DNA of 64,000 nucleotides from Rhodoplanes sp. (GCF_013377085.1 NZ_JACAAX010000004.1:186001-250000), one strand, 5' to 3'. Shown: positions 49,282 to 60,864, counted from the first letter of the stretch. The notes: a model not told the origin generated them from the letters alone. Program-made: numbers and translations.

Positions 49282-49347
49282 AAAAATGCAATCAGTGAGG
49301 GTGCTTCAGGCCCCGGTTTGAACCGGGACCGCGGCGACCGCCCTCAC
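49282..49347 (-). terminator. Nested-hairpin terminator of carA
   Basis: On the minus strand an outer stem GTGAGGG/CCCTCAC, whose left arm covers the carA stop codon, encloses an inner perfect hairpin CCCGGTT-tg-AACCGGG. After the outer stem comes TGATTGCATTTTT, a U-rich tail 8 bases on. Confidence 0.72.
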
Positions 49348-50528
49348 GCCCGCTTGCGCTCGCGCACCAGCCCGGCGAAGCGCTGGAACAGGTAGTGGCT
49401 GTCGCGCGGGCCGGGCGAGGCCTCGGGGTGGTACTGCACCGAGAACACCGGCCGGTCATTTACGGCGAGGCCGCAGTTGGAGCCGTCGAACAGCGAGACA
49501 TGGGTCTCCCTGACGGTCGCCGGCAGGCTGTCGCGGTCGACCGCAAAGCCGTGGTTCATCGAGGTGATCTCGACCTTGCCGGTCTCGAGGTCCTTCACCG
49601 GATGGTTCGCCCCGTGATGGCCCTGGTGCATCTTTCGCGTCGTGCCGCCGAGCGCGATGCCCAGCATCTGGTGGCCGAGGCAGATGCCGAAGGTCGGAAT
49701 ATCCTGATCGATCAGGGTCTTGATCACCGGCACCGCGTAGGCCCCGGTGGCCGCCGGGTCGCCCGGCCCGTTGGACAGGAAGATGCCGTCCGGCTTCAGC
49801 GCCAGAATGTCCTCGGCCGAGGTTTTGGCCGGCACCACCGTCACCTTGGCGCCGATGCCGGCGAGAAGCCGCAGGATGTTGCGCTTGATGCCGTAGTCGA
49901 TGGCGACCACGTGCAGGTCGGGGTTCTCCATCCGGCCGTAGCCCTTGCCCCACACCCACTCGGTCTCGTCCCAGGTGAAGCGCTGGCCCGAGGTGACCTT
50001 CGGGACGAGGTCCATGCCGACCAGGCCCGGCCAGGCCGCGGCCTCGGTCTTGAGGGCGTCGAGGTCGAAGCTGCCGTCCGGCGCATGGGCGATGACGGCA
50101 TTGGGCATGCCCTTGGCCCGGATCAGGTTGGTCAGCGCCCGGGTATCGATGCCGCCGAGCCCGATCACGTTGCGGGCCTTCAGCCACGCGTCGAGATGCC
50201 GGGTCGCCCGGTAGTTGGACGGCCGGGTGATGGCCGAATGGAGGATCACGCCGCAGGCGCCCGGGGTGGCGGCCATGTTGACGGTCTCGATGTCCTCCTC
50301 GTTGGTGCCGACATTGCCGATGTGCGGGAACGTGAAGGTGATGATCTGGCCCGCATAGGAGGGGTCGGTGAGGATCTCCTCGTAGCCCGTCATGGCGGTG
50401 TTGAAGCACACCTCGCCGACCGCCCGGCCGGCGGCGCCGAGGCCGAACCCCTCGATCACGGTGCCGTCGGCGAGGACGAGCAGGGCGGTGGGCTTGGGGT
50501 CCGCCCAGGTGGAGGTCTGGTTCGACAT
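49344..50528 (-). CDS. carA: Carbamoyl-phosphate synthase small subunit
   Basis: Glutamine amidotransferase subunit, 394 aa, making ammonia for carbamoyl phosphate (arginine and pyrimidine synthesis). The N-terminal domain has [20 protein letters not shown]. The class I amidotransferase domain has FLSNGPGDP, the nucleophile Cys in [11 protein letters not shown], and the His-Glu pair in [12 protein letters not shown]. The ATG at 50528 aligns with other CarA; a TTG 6 codons earlier is less likely. It is divergent from yqeY, a common alphaproteobacterial order. Confidence 0.95.
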   Translation of the reverse strand: MSNQTSTWADPKPTALLVLADGTVIEGFGLGAAGRAVGEVCFNTAMTGYEEILTDPSYAGQIITFTFPHIGNVGTNEEDIETVNMAATPGACGVILHSAITRPSNYRATRHLDAWLKARNVIGLGGIDTRALTNLIRAKGMPNAVIAHAPDGSFDLDALKTEAAAWPGLVGMDLVPKVTSGQRFTWDETEWVWGKGYGRMENPDLHVVAIDYGIKRNILRLLAGIGAKVTVVPAKTSAEDILALKPDGIFLSNGPGDPAATGAYAVPVIKTLIDQDIPTFGICLGHQMLGIALGGTTRKMHQGHHGANHPVKDLETGKVEITSMNHGFAVDRDSLPATVRETHVSLFDGSNCGLAVNDRPVFSVQYHPEASPGPRDSHYLFQRFAGLVRERKRA

Positions 50529-50677
50529 GGTGCTCTTGTCCGACAAGGAGTTCGGCTTGCGCCCTGACCGGGTCCGGGCGACGGCGCGGCCGCGCGCTCT
50601 GGCCGTCCCGCCTTATTTGCGTATAAAAGGCGCCGAGGCAAGGTTTTGGGCCTCACGCTGGGACGAAGGGTAGGGCG

Positions 50678-51130
50678 ATGCTGCGCGAAAACATCAACGC
50701 TGCGTTGAAGGAGGCCATGAAGGCGCACGACGCTCCGAAGGTGTCGACGCTGCGGCTGGTCAATGCGGCGCTGAAGAATGCCGACATCGAGGCGCGCGGC
50801 CAGGGCAAGGCGGCGCTCGCCGACGAGGACGTGCTGTCGCTGCTGCAGAAGATGATCAAGCAGCGCCAGGAATCGGTCGAGCTGTACGAGAAGGGCGCGC
50901 GGCCCGAGCTCGCCGCCAAGGAGCGCGAGGAGATCGCCGTCATCTCCGCCTATCTGCCCAAGCAGCTCTCCGCCGAGGAGGCCGAGGCCGCCGTGAAGGC
51001 CGTGATCGCCGAGATCGGCGCCGCCGGCATGAAGGACATGGGCAAGGTGATCGCGGCGTTGCGCGAGCGCCATGCCGGGCAGCTCGACATGGGCAAGGCG
51101 AGCGGCATCGTGAAGGGGCTCTTGAAGTGA
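50678..51130 (+). CDS. yqeY: GatB/YqeY-domain protein
   Basis: Small cytoplasmic protein of 150 aa with the YqeY fold, related to the tRNA-binding tail of GatB. The visible pattern includes LRLVNAALKNADIEARG, LQKMIKQRQESVELYEKG and SAYLPKQLSAEEAE. The C-terminus MGKASGIVKGLLK matches the end of the domain. The biochemical role is not settled. It sits between carA and dnaG as in many relatives. Confidence 0.92.
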   Translation: MLRENINAALKEAMKAHDAPKVSTLRLVNAALKNADIEARGQGKAALADEDVLSLLQKMIKQRQESVELYEKGARPELAAKEREEIAVISAYLPKQLSAEEAEAAVKAVIAEIGAAGMKDMGKVIAALRERHAGQLDMGKASGIVKGLLK

Positions 51131-51237
51131 CGGTCCGGACCGCCATCGTCGGCCCGATGCGGGACCGGGAGGACTAGATCCGCGGAGCATCCGCGGCCGC
51201 GGCCGACTGTTCACATATTGATTGTTCGAGCTGTTCC

Positions 51238-51795
51238 ATGCAGATTTTTTATGCCTCGCGCGACGGGCAATCCCGCAAGATCGCGACCCACATCGCCGGC
51301 CGCCTGGCGGCCCGCGGACTATCCGCCACGCCGACGGATCTGGGGAGCGCGCCGCCGACGGCCGCCGACCTCGCCCGGGCGCCGCTGGTCGTCGCCGTCA
51401 TGTCGATCCGCTACGGCAAGCACCTGCCCGAGGGCCTGCGCTTCATCGAGACGTTCCGGGCGCTGGAGAATCCGCCCCCGCTGGTGCTCGCCTCGGTCAA
51501 CCTGACGGCGCGAAAACCCGGCAAGGACACGGCCGAAGGCAATGTCTATCTGCGCAAGCTGATCGCCAGGAACGCCCTGTCGCCGGTGCTCGCCACCGCC
51601 TTCGCGGGCCGCCTCGACTACCCGCGCTACGGCCTCTTCGACAAGACCATGATCCGCTTCATTATGCTGGTCACGGGCGGCCCGACCGACCCGGCCTCGG
51701 TCGTCGAGTACACCCAGTGGGACAGGGTGGATGCCTTCGCGGGGCAGATTGCCGAGGTTTTGGAGGCGAAGACGGCGGCGACGGTCAAGGGGTGA
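51238..51795 (+). CDS. hemG: Protoporphyrinogen IX dehydrogenase, flavodoxin type (HemG-like)
   Basis: FMN flavodoxin-fold enzyme of 185 aa, oxidising protoporphyrinogen IX to protoporphyrin IX with a quinone as acceptor. The FMN phosphate loop is IFYASRDGQSRKIA (3-16). Later blocks ASVNLTARKPGKDT and GRLDYPRYGLFDKTMIRFIM match HemG. The ATG at 51238 gives the motif at residue 3. Haem synthesis gene placed within the carA-dnaG interval. Confidence 0.88.
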   Translation: MQIFYASRDGQSRKIATHIAGRLAARGLSATPTDLGSAPPTAADLARAPLVVAVMSIRYGKHLPEGLRFIETFRALENPPPLVLASVNLTARKPGKDTAEGNVYLRKLIARNALSPVLATAFAGRLDYPRYGLFDKTMIRFIMLVTGGPTDPASVVEYTQWDRVDAFAGQIAEVLEAKTAATVKG

Positions 51796-51797
51796 TC

Positions 51798-52097
51798 ATG
51801 CCTGTGGAAGACACGGACGACTTCGTGCCGATCGGCATGTCACATGCGGAGTTTTCGATCGGGTGCGAGTTCCTGACCGCGACCGGACGCTGGCGCTGCA
51901 CCGATGTCGGCACGCGCACGATCGTCGCCATCAAGCTCGATCTCGACCACGATCCGAGCTGGTACAACGGCCCGCCCTACGCCGTTCCCGAGCACGTCTT
52001 CGACGAGGACGACCTCGACGGGTGCAGCCCGGCGCCAGTCGAGCGGGAATATGACGACACTGGTCGTGAGCGCCTGGTGACGTTCTCTCGCGGGTGA
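51798..52097 (+). CDS. Conserved small protein between hemG and dnaG
   Basis: A 99-aa acidic protein with no recognised domain. Clear features are FVPIGMSHAEFSIGCEF, GRWRCTDVGTRTIVAIKLD and a stretch rich in Pro, Tyr and acidic residues (WYNGPPYAVPEHVFDEDDL). The sequence gives the impression of a conserved family, and I recall similar small proteins in other proteobacteria. It starts 2 bases after the hemG stop, so it is co-transcribed. Function unknown. Confidence 0.7.
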   Translation: MPVEDTDDFVPIGMSHAEFSIGCEFLTATGRWRCTDVGTRTIVAIKLDLDHDPSWYNGPPYAVPEHVFDEDDLDGCSPAPVEREYDDTGRERLVTFSRG

Positions 52098-52217
52098 GCG
52101 CGCTCGCCGCCGCCCTGTGGATAACCGGGACAACCCGGTCCCGCGCGCCCGGGCGGTCCGTCCCGCCCGGCGGCGCCTTACATTGGCGGCAGCGCCGGCC
52201 TAGGCTCCCGAATCACC

Positions 52218-54176
52218 ATGCGGTTCCCGCCCGAGTTTCTCGACGATCTGCGCGCCCGCCTCCCGGTTTCGGAGGTGGTGTCGCGGCGCGTCAAGCTGAA
52301 GAAGGCGGGGCGCGAATGGAAAGGCCTCTCGCCCTTCAACAAGGAGAAGACTCCGTCCTTTTTCGTCAACGATTCAAAAGGGATGTGGTTCGATTTCTCG
52401 TCCGGCCGCAACGGCAATATCTTCGATTTCGTGATGGCCACCGAGGGCCTGTCTTTTCCCGAGGCGGTGGAGCGGCTGGCTGGCGCGGCCGGCATGGCGG
52501 TGCCGAAGTCGTCGCCGGAGGCGGCCGAGCAGGCGCGGCACAGCCGCACGCTGCTGGACGTGGTCGAGCTCGCGGCGACGTATTTCGAGGCGACGCTGGC
52601 GACCCGGGCGGGCGCCCGGGCCCGCGGCTATCTGGCCGACCGCGGCCTCGATCCGGCGACCCAGATCAAGTTCCGCATCGGCTATGCGCCACCCGACCGG
52701 TTCGCCCTCAAGGAGCATCTGGGCGGGCTGGGCGTGTCGGTCGAGGACATGGTGGAGGCGGGCCTGCTGGTCGCCGGCGACGATATCCCGGTGCCCTACG
52801 ACCGCTTCCGCGACCGGGTGATCTTCCCGATCGGCGACCTGCGCGGCCGCATCGTCGCCTTCGGGGGCCGCGCGCTCGACAAGGAGGTGTCGGCCAAGTA
52901 CCTGAACTCGCCGGAGACCTCGCTCTTCCACAAGGGCGGCCTGTTGTATAATGGCGCGACTGCCCGGGCCGCCGTCCATGCCGGTGCGCCGCTGATCGCC
53001 GTCGAGGGCTATGTCGACGTCATCGCCATGGTGACGGCGGGCTTTCCGGGCACGGTGGCGCCGCTCGGCACCTCGCTGACGGCCGACCAGCTCGCCCTGA
53101 TGTGGAAGATCGCCGACGAGCCGATCCTCTGCTTCGACGGCGATTCGGCCGGCCGGCGCGCCGCCTACCGGGCCGTCGACATGGCGCTGCCGCTGCTGCA
53201 GCCCGGCAAGAGCCTCTATTTCGCCACCCTGCCGCAGGGCCACGATCCCGACGACCTGATCCGGGCCAGCGGCGCCGGCGCCATGGCCGACGTGCTCGGC
53301 GCCGCCCAGCCGCTCGCCGAAATTCTCTGGATGCGCGAGACCGAGACCGGCCACTTCGATACGCCGGAACGCCGTGCCGGCCTGGAGGCACGGCTCGACG
53401 CGCTCCTGGCCGGCATCGGCCATGACTCGATCCGCAAATACTATCGGGCCGATCTCGGCAACCGGCTGCGCGGCCTGCTGGCGCCCGAGCCCGCCATGGC
53501 CGGGGGCGGCCGCTACCCGTCGCGCGAGCGCAGCGCCTCCGCCTTCACGGGTCGCGAGCAGCGCGGCAAGGGCTTTGGGCGGGGCGGGCGTCCGGGCGCG
53601 CCGGCGGAGCGGTTCGTCGGCGCCGTCAGCCCGCGGCTGTCGACCAGCCCGGTGGTGCGCGGCGCGCGCGCCGTGCTGCCGGCCCGGGAAGCCCTGATCG
53701 TGCTGTCGGTTCTCAACCACCCCTGGTTGCTGGACGGCCATGCCGAGGAGTTTGCCGCCCTCGACCTCGTCCACCCGGACGCCGACCGGCTGCGCGGTGC
53801 CATCCTGGACGCGGTGGCAACCCACCACGACATGGACGCGGAGGCCCTGCGGGCGGCCATTGCCGACCATGACCTCGGCGACATCATCGCCCGGATCGGG
53901 GCTGCCCTGACCCATGTGTCGGACTGGCCCGCCCGCCCCGGAGCCGCCCCGGAGGACGTGCGGCCGTGGTGGCGCCATGTTCTTACCTTGCATCACAAGA
54001 ACCGGACGCTAAATAAGGAACTCAAAGAGGCCGAGCGCGCGCTGGGCGATGAGCCCAGCGAGCGCAATTATGCGTGGCTGCGCGACGTTCAGGGCCGTCT
54101 GGCCGCGATCGAGGGCACGGAAGCCTCGATCGAGGGCTTTGGCGCCTTGTCGGGACGCCCGACGCGGGGCCTCTGA
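52218..54176 (+). CDS. dnaG: DNA primase
   Basis: Replication primase of 652 aa making RNA primers for DnaB-driven synthesis. The N-terminal region aligns with the zinc-binding domain, but the metal ligands are gone: SPFN replaces CPFH and FDFSSG replaces HCFGCG (residues ~38-63). The core and TOPRIM domains are intact, with FGGRALD, VEGYVDVIAM and CFDGDSAGRRAAYRA. The C-terminal helicase-binding part follows a Gly/Arg-rich linker at ~430-470. Loss of these Cys appears common in Hyphomicrobiales. ATG at 52218. Confidence 0.95.
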   Translation: MRFPPEFLDDLRARLPVSEVVSRRVKLKKAGREWKGLSPFNKEKTPSFFVNDSKGMWFDFSSGRNGNIFDFVMATEGLSFPEAVERLAGAAGMAVPKSSPEAAEQARHSRTLLDVVELAATYFEATLATRAGARARGYLADRGLDPATQIKFRIGYAPPDRFALKEHLGGLGVSVEDMVEAGLLVAGDDIPVPYDRFRDRVIFPIGDLRGRIVAFGGRALDKEVSAKYLNSPETSLFHKGGLLYNGATARAAVHAGAPLIAVEGYVDVIAMVTAGFPGTVAPLGTSLTADQLALMWKIADEPILCFDGDSAGRRAAYRAVDMALPLLQPGKSLYFATLPQGHDPDDLIRASGAGAMADVLGAAQPLAEILWMRETETGHFDTPERRAGLEARLDALLAGIGHDSIRKYYRADLGNRLRGLLAPEPAMAGGGRYPSRERSASAFTGREQRGKGFGRGGRPGAPAERFVGAVSPRLSTSPVVRGARAVLPAREALIVLSVLNHPWLLDGHAEEFAALDLVHPDADRLRGAILDAVATHHDMDAEALRAAIADHDLGDIIARIGAALTHVSDWPARPGAAPEDVRPWWRHVLTLHHKNRTLNKELKEAERALGDEPSERNYAWLRDVQGRLAAIEGTEASIEGFGALSGRPTRGL

Positions 54177-54530
54177 CAGGTTTGCAGCCGGCGGCCCGCC
54201 CGCGGGGCAGGAGGCCGGGTGGGTGTGGCGGAGAGACTGCTTTCGACCGATGCGGGCCCGTGGGCCGGCCTCGGGGCCGGGACGCTCAGGGTGGACGCAA
54301 AAAACCCTGGGAGCATGAAGGACGGTGCGTGCCCCCGTCGGGACGGCGGACGGCGCGGAGGGGTCTCGGGCGGGCGGCGAGGCGACTCTTTAATTGTTTT
54401 GGGGGCGAGCCCGATACGGATCGACAGGCGGGCGGTAACTCGGGCGGTGACGATGCTGCCCTCGTGGCCGACGGCGGCACGGCGGCTGCCGAGAACGGCG
54501 TAGGGCGAGAGCGCGGCTTCAGGAGAACTC
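54177..54530. other. Leader region of rpoD
   Basis: 354 bases between dnaG and rpoD. A short AT-rich stretch at about 54389-54402 (CTTTAATTGTTTTG) is the only promoter-like spot in very GC-rich DNA. No conserved protein is supported. The ribosome site AGGAGA lies 5 bases before the rpoD ATG. Confidence 0.5.
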
Positions 54531-56657
<2,127 letters not shown>

Positions 56658-56683
56658 GGAAGGGTGCGACGCCCTCTCTCGCT

Positions 56684-58876
56684 CTATGCCGCGAGTAGCG
56701 CGTCGCCGAGGGTGGCTTCATTGGAGTCGTGCAATGCACGAACGACCACCGGCCGGATCTCACTGAAAACGTCGGTCAGCGATCGGCCGTCTTCGACCAG
56801 ACGGAGCGCAGGGCGCAACGCGGATCGGAGGCCGGCAATCGCCGGCTCCAGGTCGGCCGCCTCGGAATCGCCGAGCCAGCGCTCGATCTCCTGTGCGGCG
56901 GCGGCGTCTCCGAGCAGAGTCTGCGCGACGAGGATCAGCGCCCTCAGCTTCGGCTGCCGCGCGGCGAGCTTCTCCAGCCTCTCGCGGTCCTCCGCGGCGA
57001 GCGCATCCTCGAAGGCGGCGGCGAAAGGAGGCAACGTGCCGGGCTCGGCCTCCCAGATGCGATGGCGCGCGGCCAGAAGCTCCGCATAGGCGAAGGTCGG
57101 ATCCTCGCGCAGGATCTGCGCAAGCTCGTCCAGCGCGCTCTTGCGGTCTTCGACGGGAACCGACTCCAGCTCAAAGCGCAGTCGTCGTATCGTCCCGAGC
57201 CGTGCCACCTCGGCAAGCTCAGGGTCGGACGCCGGAGCCAGGAAGCGACCGGCCGCCTCGCGATGCTCCGGCTCCCGAAACGCCTGGCTCTTCAGCGGCA
57301 GCGACTTGCCCTTGCTCAAGTCCTGCTTGTGCCGTTTGAGCACGCCGTTGTCGAGGGCCAGCGCGATGCCGTCCTCCACGCTTCGTAACGCATCGTTCGG
57401 CCGGCCGGCATGCGACCACAGTCGCGCCCGCAGCGAATACGTGGCTTCATCCGCCGCGCCGTCGTCGATCGCATCATCGACGACCTCGGCGGCCTCGTCG
57501 ATCCGATCCTCGAAGATCAGCAGCTCGGCCAGCTCGGTCCTGGCGACGACGTCGTGCGGAAACGTCGCGATGGTGTCCTTCAGCAGCGCCTCCGCATCCT
57601 CGAGCCGGCCCAGCTCGTTGACGAGCAGTGTCGCGAGCTGGGTCCGGGCATTGACGTCGGTCTGATCGCGCCGGACCCTCTCCCAGCCGACCAGCTCCGC
57701 GGCGTCGGGCGCACCGTCCGCCACCAGTGCGTCGCACCACAAGGCCCCCAGGTGACGGTTGTAAGGCTCCCATCGCAGCCCTTCGCGGGCCAGCGCCTGC
57801 GCCTTGACGGCGCGCGCATGGCGGGCGTCCTCGCCCCGCACGATCAGCTCGCGGCCGAGCATGTGAACGGCACGCACGAAATAGTGCGAATGGCCGGTCG
57901 CGGAGAGATAGCGTCGGTGCTTCTGGAACAGGTCGTCGATCAACGGCTCGATGGTCTCGAACGGCTCGTCGAGCCGGCCGATGACGTGGTCGCAGTCCTC
58001 GGGCATCGGAGAGCGAAGCGGCGTCCCCGAGGCGATGTACCGCTTCTGTGTCAACGACTCGAAGTCCGGATCGACGTGCCACCAGCCGGGCGGCTCGATG
58101 CCGTTGTCGCGGAACTCGCGGGTCGACAACAGGGTCGAGACGAGCTTTCGCCAGCGTTCCGGCGCCCGCGGATAGAGCGGCTTGAGCCCGAGCCATTCGG
58201 CCTTGAACTCGGCGTCCGACGGGTTTCGCGCCAGGGCCCATTGCGCCAGGCCGGCTGCCCAAGGAAGAAGTTCCGAATCCTTGTCGACGCCCGGAAGCCT
58301 CCGCAGGCCGAGAAGGCCGATCGAGAGATAGTGCCGCGGCAAGCGGGCTCCAGCCTCGCGGCAGATCTGCTGCCATATCGGCGCAAGGCCGTTACGGCTC
58401 AGGTCGGGCGCCTTATCGGCAGCCAGCTTCTGGGTCAGGGCCAGTGTGCGCCAATAGGCGGCGCGGGCATCCCGCGCCGGCGACAGCACCAAGCGCGCGG
58501 TCCAGTCATCCCAGACCAGACGCCGGCGCCGTAATTCCACCGCCGCATCGGCGACGTTCAGCAGCGCGACGATCTCGAACGCCTCGCTGATCTCCCGGAT
58601 GTGGCGCTGCAGCTTCGGCCGCGCGGCGGGCAGCGGCGCTTTCCGCCGTTTTTCCAGCCAGGACAGGATGGCCGGCCCCAAAAGGGCGCGCGTGCGATCC
58701 TTCGGATCGAGAGGACCGAACAGCATGTGAGCCGCATCCGGGGCGTCGGCGCGCTCGTACGGATGGATGTCGGCATAGCCCGCGAGCAAGTCGCCGAAGG
58801 CCTCCTCCGGCGCGTCCTCGAACCGCACCAGCCAGGGATGGCGACCGGGGGTCATGGGCTCACTCAGGGCACTCAT
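56684..58876 (-). CDS. Large alpha-helical (TPR-like) protein of unknown function
   Basis: A ~730-residue soluble protein without signal peptide. The middle and C-terminal parts look like tetratricopeptide-type helical repeats, for example LLVNELGRLEDAEALLKDTI, LAELLIFEDRIDEAAEVVDD and LWSHAGRPNDALRSVEDGIA. The N-terminal ~300 residues are not recognised. The ATG at 58876 has GGAGAAG 10 bases upstream and overlaps the end of the preceding gene by 17 bases; an ATG at 58855 is possible. The overlap implies a two-gene unit with the 308-aa protein. Convergent with rpoD. No function is claimed. Confidence 0.75.
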   Translation of the reverse strand: MSALSEPMTPGRHPWLVRFEDAPEEAFGDLLAGYADIHPYERADAPDAAHMLFGPLDPKDRTRALLGPAILSWLEKRRKAPLPAARPKLQRHIREISEAFEIVALLNVADAAVELRRRRLVWDDWTARLVLSPARDARAAYWRTLALTQKLAADKAPDLSRNGLAPIWQQICREAGARLPRHYLSIGLLGLRRLPGVDKDSELLPWAAGLAQWALARNPSDAEFKAEWLGLKPLYPRAPERWRKLVSTLLSTREFRDNGIEPPGWWHVDPDFESLTQKRYIASGTPLRSPMPEDCDHVIGRLDEPFETIEPLIDDLFQKHRRYLSATGHSHYFVRAVHMLGRELIVRGEDARHARAVKAQALAREGLRWEPYNRHLGALWCDALVADGAPDAAELVGWERVRRDQTDVNARTQLATLLVNELGRLEDAEALLKDTIATFPHDVVARTELAELLIFEDRIDEAAEVVDDAIDDGAADEATYSLRARLWSHAGRPNDALRSVEDGIALALDNGVLKRHKQDLSKGKSLPLKSQAFREPEHREAAGRFLAPASDPELAEVARLGTIRRLRFELESVPVEDRKSALDELAQILREDPTFAYAELLAARHRIWEAEPGTLPPFAAAFEDALAAEDRERLEKLAARQPKLRALILVAQTLLGDAAAAQEIERWLGDSEAADLEPAIAGLRSALRPALRLVEDGRSLTDVFSEIRPVVVRALHDSNEATLGDALLAA

Positions 58877-59786
58877 TCGGAATGTCTTCTCCGAAGTCGT
58901 CCCGTCCTGCGGCGATATGCAACGCAAGCAGGTGGTGGTTGCGAAGGCTCCGAAGATCGACCCCGCCCGGCGCAGCACGGATCTCGCCGAGCCGCAGGAG
59001 GTGCCGACGCTCGTAGTCTATACGAAAATGAAGGATTTCCGCTAACAGTTCCTTGTCGTCCTGAACCTCGTAGAGCGTCATGGTGCGTCCACAGCAAAGC
59101 TCCGGTGGCGCCGGAAAGAAGTAGGGCCAAGGACCGCTGTCGAGGACCGTCGGGGCCGTGAAGGCATACGACACCGACGCCTTCGCGGCAGAAGCCCGGA
59201 CCTCGGCCACCGTGTACTCCATCAGGGCGACAGGAACGGGACCCGCCGCGCAATCATAATGCGCGAGCCCAAGCCGGTCGCGCAGGCGATCGGGCCAATT
59301 GGCACGCTCCAGGTCGTCCGCCACCTCGTCCTTGAAGGTCGCGAAGGCCGGGCGGCGGTCGCGAATGTCGGCGGTGTTCCAGACGGCGAGAAAAGCTTGG
59401 ATCACCGGGACATCGTTGCCTGTGTAGGCTTTCGACAGGTCGTCGAATGAAATTCCGTGTTTCGCCAGCGGTCGCGTCAACGCTTCGACGCGAACGATTG
59501 TTTGTGTTTCATCGATCGCGCCGAGGTCTGTCGGATCGATCGATGCCATGAACGTATGAGGAACATCGTCGCCGACGCGAACGAACTCGCTCCAATAGTC
59601 GATGTGGGCCTTTCGTAAGCTTTCCGGATCGACGGCTCCGAGGGCCTCTTGCTCGAATACGGCCTGTCGTTTTGCGCTTACTCTTTGCTCGAACCAGATG
59701 TTGTCTGCCTCCGAGCGTTTCTTCGAGTCCTTCAGCTCGCGCCATCTGACGAGCGCGTCCTGCAATTGTGGGTTTTCGAACTGCAT
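58860..59786 (-). CDS. Protein of unknown function, partner of the TPR-like protein
   Basis: A 308-aa soluble protein with no domain I recognise. The N-terminus (MQFENPQLQDALVRWRELKD) is helical and charged. A middle part has GNDVPVIQAFLAVWNTADI, and the C-terminal third contains PAPPELCCGRTMTLYEV and RSLRNHHLLALHIAAGRDD. The 5' end and upstream DNA are less GC-rich than the neighbours. It starts at ATG 59786 with a promoter-like sequence upstream and overlaps the next gene by 17 bases, so both are made together. It could be an acquired module. Confidence 0.72.
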   Translation of the reverse strand: MQFENPQLQDALVRWRELKDSKKRSEADNIWFEQRVSAKRQAVFEQEALGAVDPESLRKAHIDYWSEFVRVGDDVPHTFMASIDPTDLGAIDETQTIVRVEALTRPLAKHGISFDDLSKAYTGNDVPVIQAFLAVWNTADIRDRRPAFATFKDEVADDLERANWPDRLRDRLGLAHYDCAAGPVPVALMEYTVAEVRASAAKASVSYAFTAPTVLDSGPWPYFFPAPPELCCGRTMTLYEVQDDKELLAEILHFRIDYERRHLLRLGEIRAAPGGVDLRSLRNHHLLALHIAAGRDDFGEDIPNECPE

Positions 59787-59823
59787 GACAAGGCCGAAAA
59801 GACAGGTGATGACCGGAGCTTAG

Positions 59824-59853
59824 GTATAAAGCTGCAACAGTGAAAATCCACAA
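59824..59853 (-). promoter_or_regulatory. Promoter candidate for the unknown two-gene unit
   Basis: On the minus strand TTGTGG, an 18-base spacer, then TTATAC, 38 bases before the ATG at 59786. The region is clearly AT-rich compared with its surroundings. Match to the sigma-70 consensus is moderate. Confidence 0.4.
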
Positions 59854-60027
59854 CCACTGTAAAAGGAAACCTTCGCTGTCGTAAACCGTTTTTATTGTTC
59901 TGGAGTTTGGGCCGGCCAAAACGCGTGCGCCGATCGGGTGCTCGGCGCCCCCGGCGCCCTGCCTTCCCCCCGCCGCACCCGCGTGGCATTGTCCGCTGCG
60001 ATGCACATTTGCGAGATGGGGACCGGG

Positions 60028-60846
60028 ATGGCTGTTCGGACGTTCGCCGCACTGGCGTGCCTATTGGCTCTGACGTCGTTCGGGCCCACCCCGGCCTCCG
60101 CCGCCCAATGCGGCGGCGACTTCGACACGTTTCTGGCCGCCATGGGACGGGAGGCGCAAGGCACCGGCGTGTCGCGCGGCGTGATCGACCAGGCGTTTGC
60201 CGGGGTCACCTCGGATCCGGCGGTGCTGAACTTCGACCGCCGCCAGCGCTACACCTTCAAGAAAACCTTCGAGGAGTATGCGGCGACGCGCGTCATTCCG
60301 GCCCGCGTCAAGCGGGCCAAGACGCTGATGCAGAAGCACGCCGCGCTCTTGTCCCGCGTCGAGCGGCAATACGGCGTGCCGAAAGAGCTCTTGATGGCGA
60401 TCTGGACGCTGGAGAGCGACAACGGCACCGGCGACATGGGCAAGCTGCCGGTGGTGCGCACCATCGCCACGCTCGCCCACGACTGCCGCCGCACCGAGCT
60501 CTTCCAGGGCGAGCTTCTGGCGGCGCTGAAGATCGTCCAGCGCGGCGACCTGCCGCTGCGCGACATGATCGGGGCCTTCGCGGGCGAGATCGGCCAGACG
60601 CAATTCCTGCCGTCGTCCTACATCAAGTACGGCGTCGACTACGACGGCGACGGCCATGTCGATCTGCGCCACAGCGTGCCGGACGTGCTCGCCTCGACGG
60701 CCAATCTGCTGAAAGTAAACGGCTGGCGCTCCGGCGCGCCGTTCGACGAGGGAACGGCGAATTTCGAGGTGATGCGCGAGTGGAACCGCTCGGTCATCTA
60801 CCGCAAGACCATGGCGCTGTTCGCCCAGCGGCTGACGGAGCCGTGA
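60028..60846 (+). CDS. Lytic murein transglycosylase (MltB-like)
   Basis: Peptidoglycan-cleaving enzyme of ~272 aa. The signal peptide MAVRTFAALACLLALTSFGP... ends at PASA-AQCG. The catalytic Glu is in LLMAIWTLESDNGTGD. Other MltB-type blocks are IGAFAGEIGQTQFLPSSYI and YGVDYDGDGHVDLRHSVPDV. It acts in the periplasm; no lipobox Cys at the signal end is seen, so it is probably soluble. The ATG at 60028 is chosen for signal-peptide shape; 60016 and 60001 are in-frame alternatives. Confidence 0.9.
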   Translation: MAVRTFAALACLLALTSFGPTPASAAQCGGDFDTFLAAMGREAQGTGVSRGVIDQAFAGVTSDPAVLNFDRRQRYTFKKTFEEYAATRVIPARVKRAKTLMQKHAALLSRVERQYGVPKELLMAIWTLESDNGTGDMGKLPVVRTIATLAHDCRRTELFQGELLAALKIVQRGDLPLRDMIGAFAGEIGQTQFLPSSYIKYGVDYDGDGHVDLRHSVPDVLASTANLLKVNGWRSGAPFDEGTANFEVMREWNRSVIYRKTMALFAQRLTEP

Positions 60847-60864
60847 CAGCCCGAGGATGCGCCG

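Noticed and set aside
49308-49330. CCCCGGTTTGAACCGGG resembling a tRNA T-arm
   Set aside because: No acceptor, D or anticodon arms can be built around it. It is the inner hairpin of the carA terminator.
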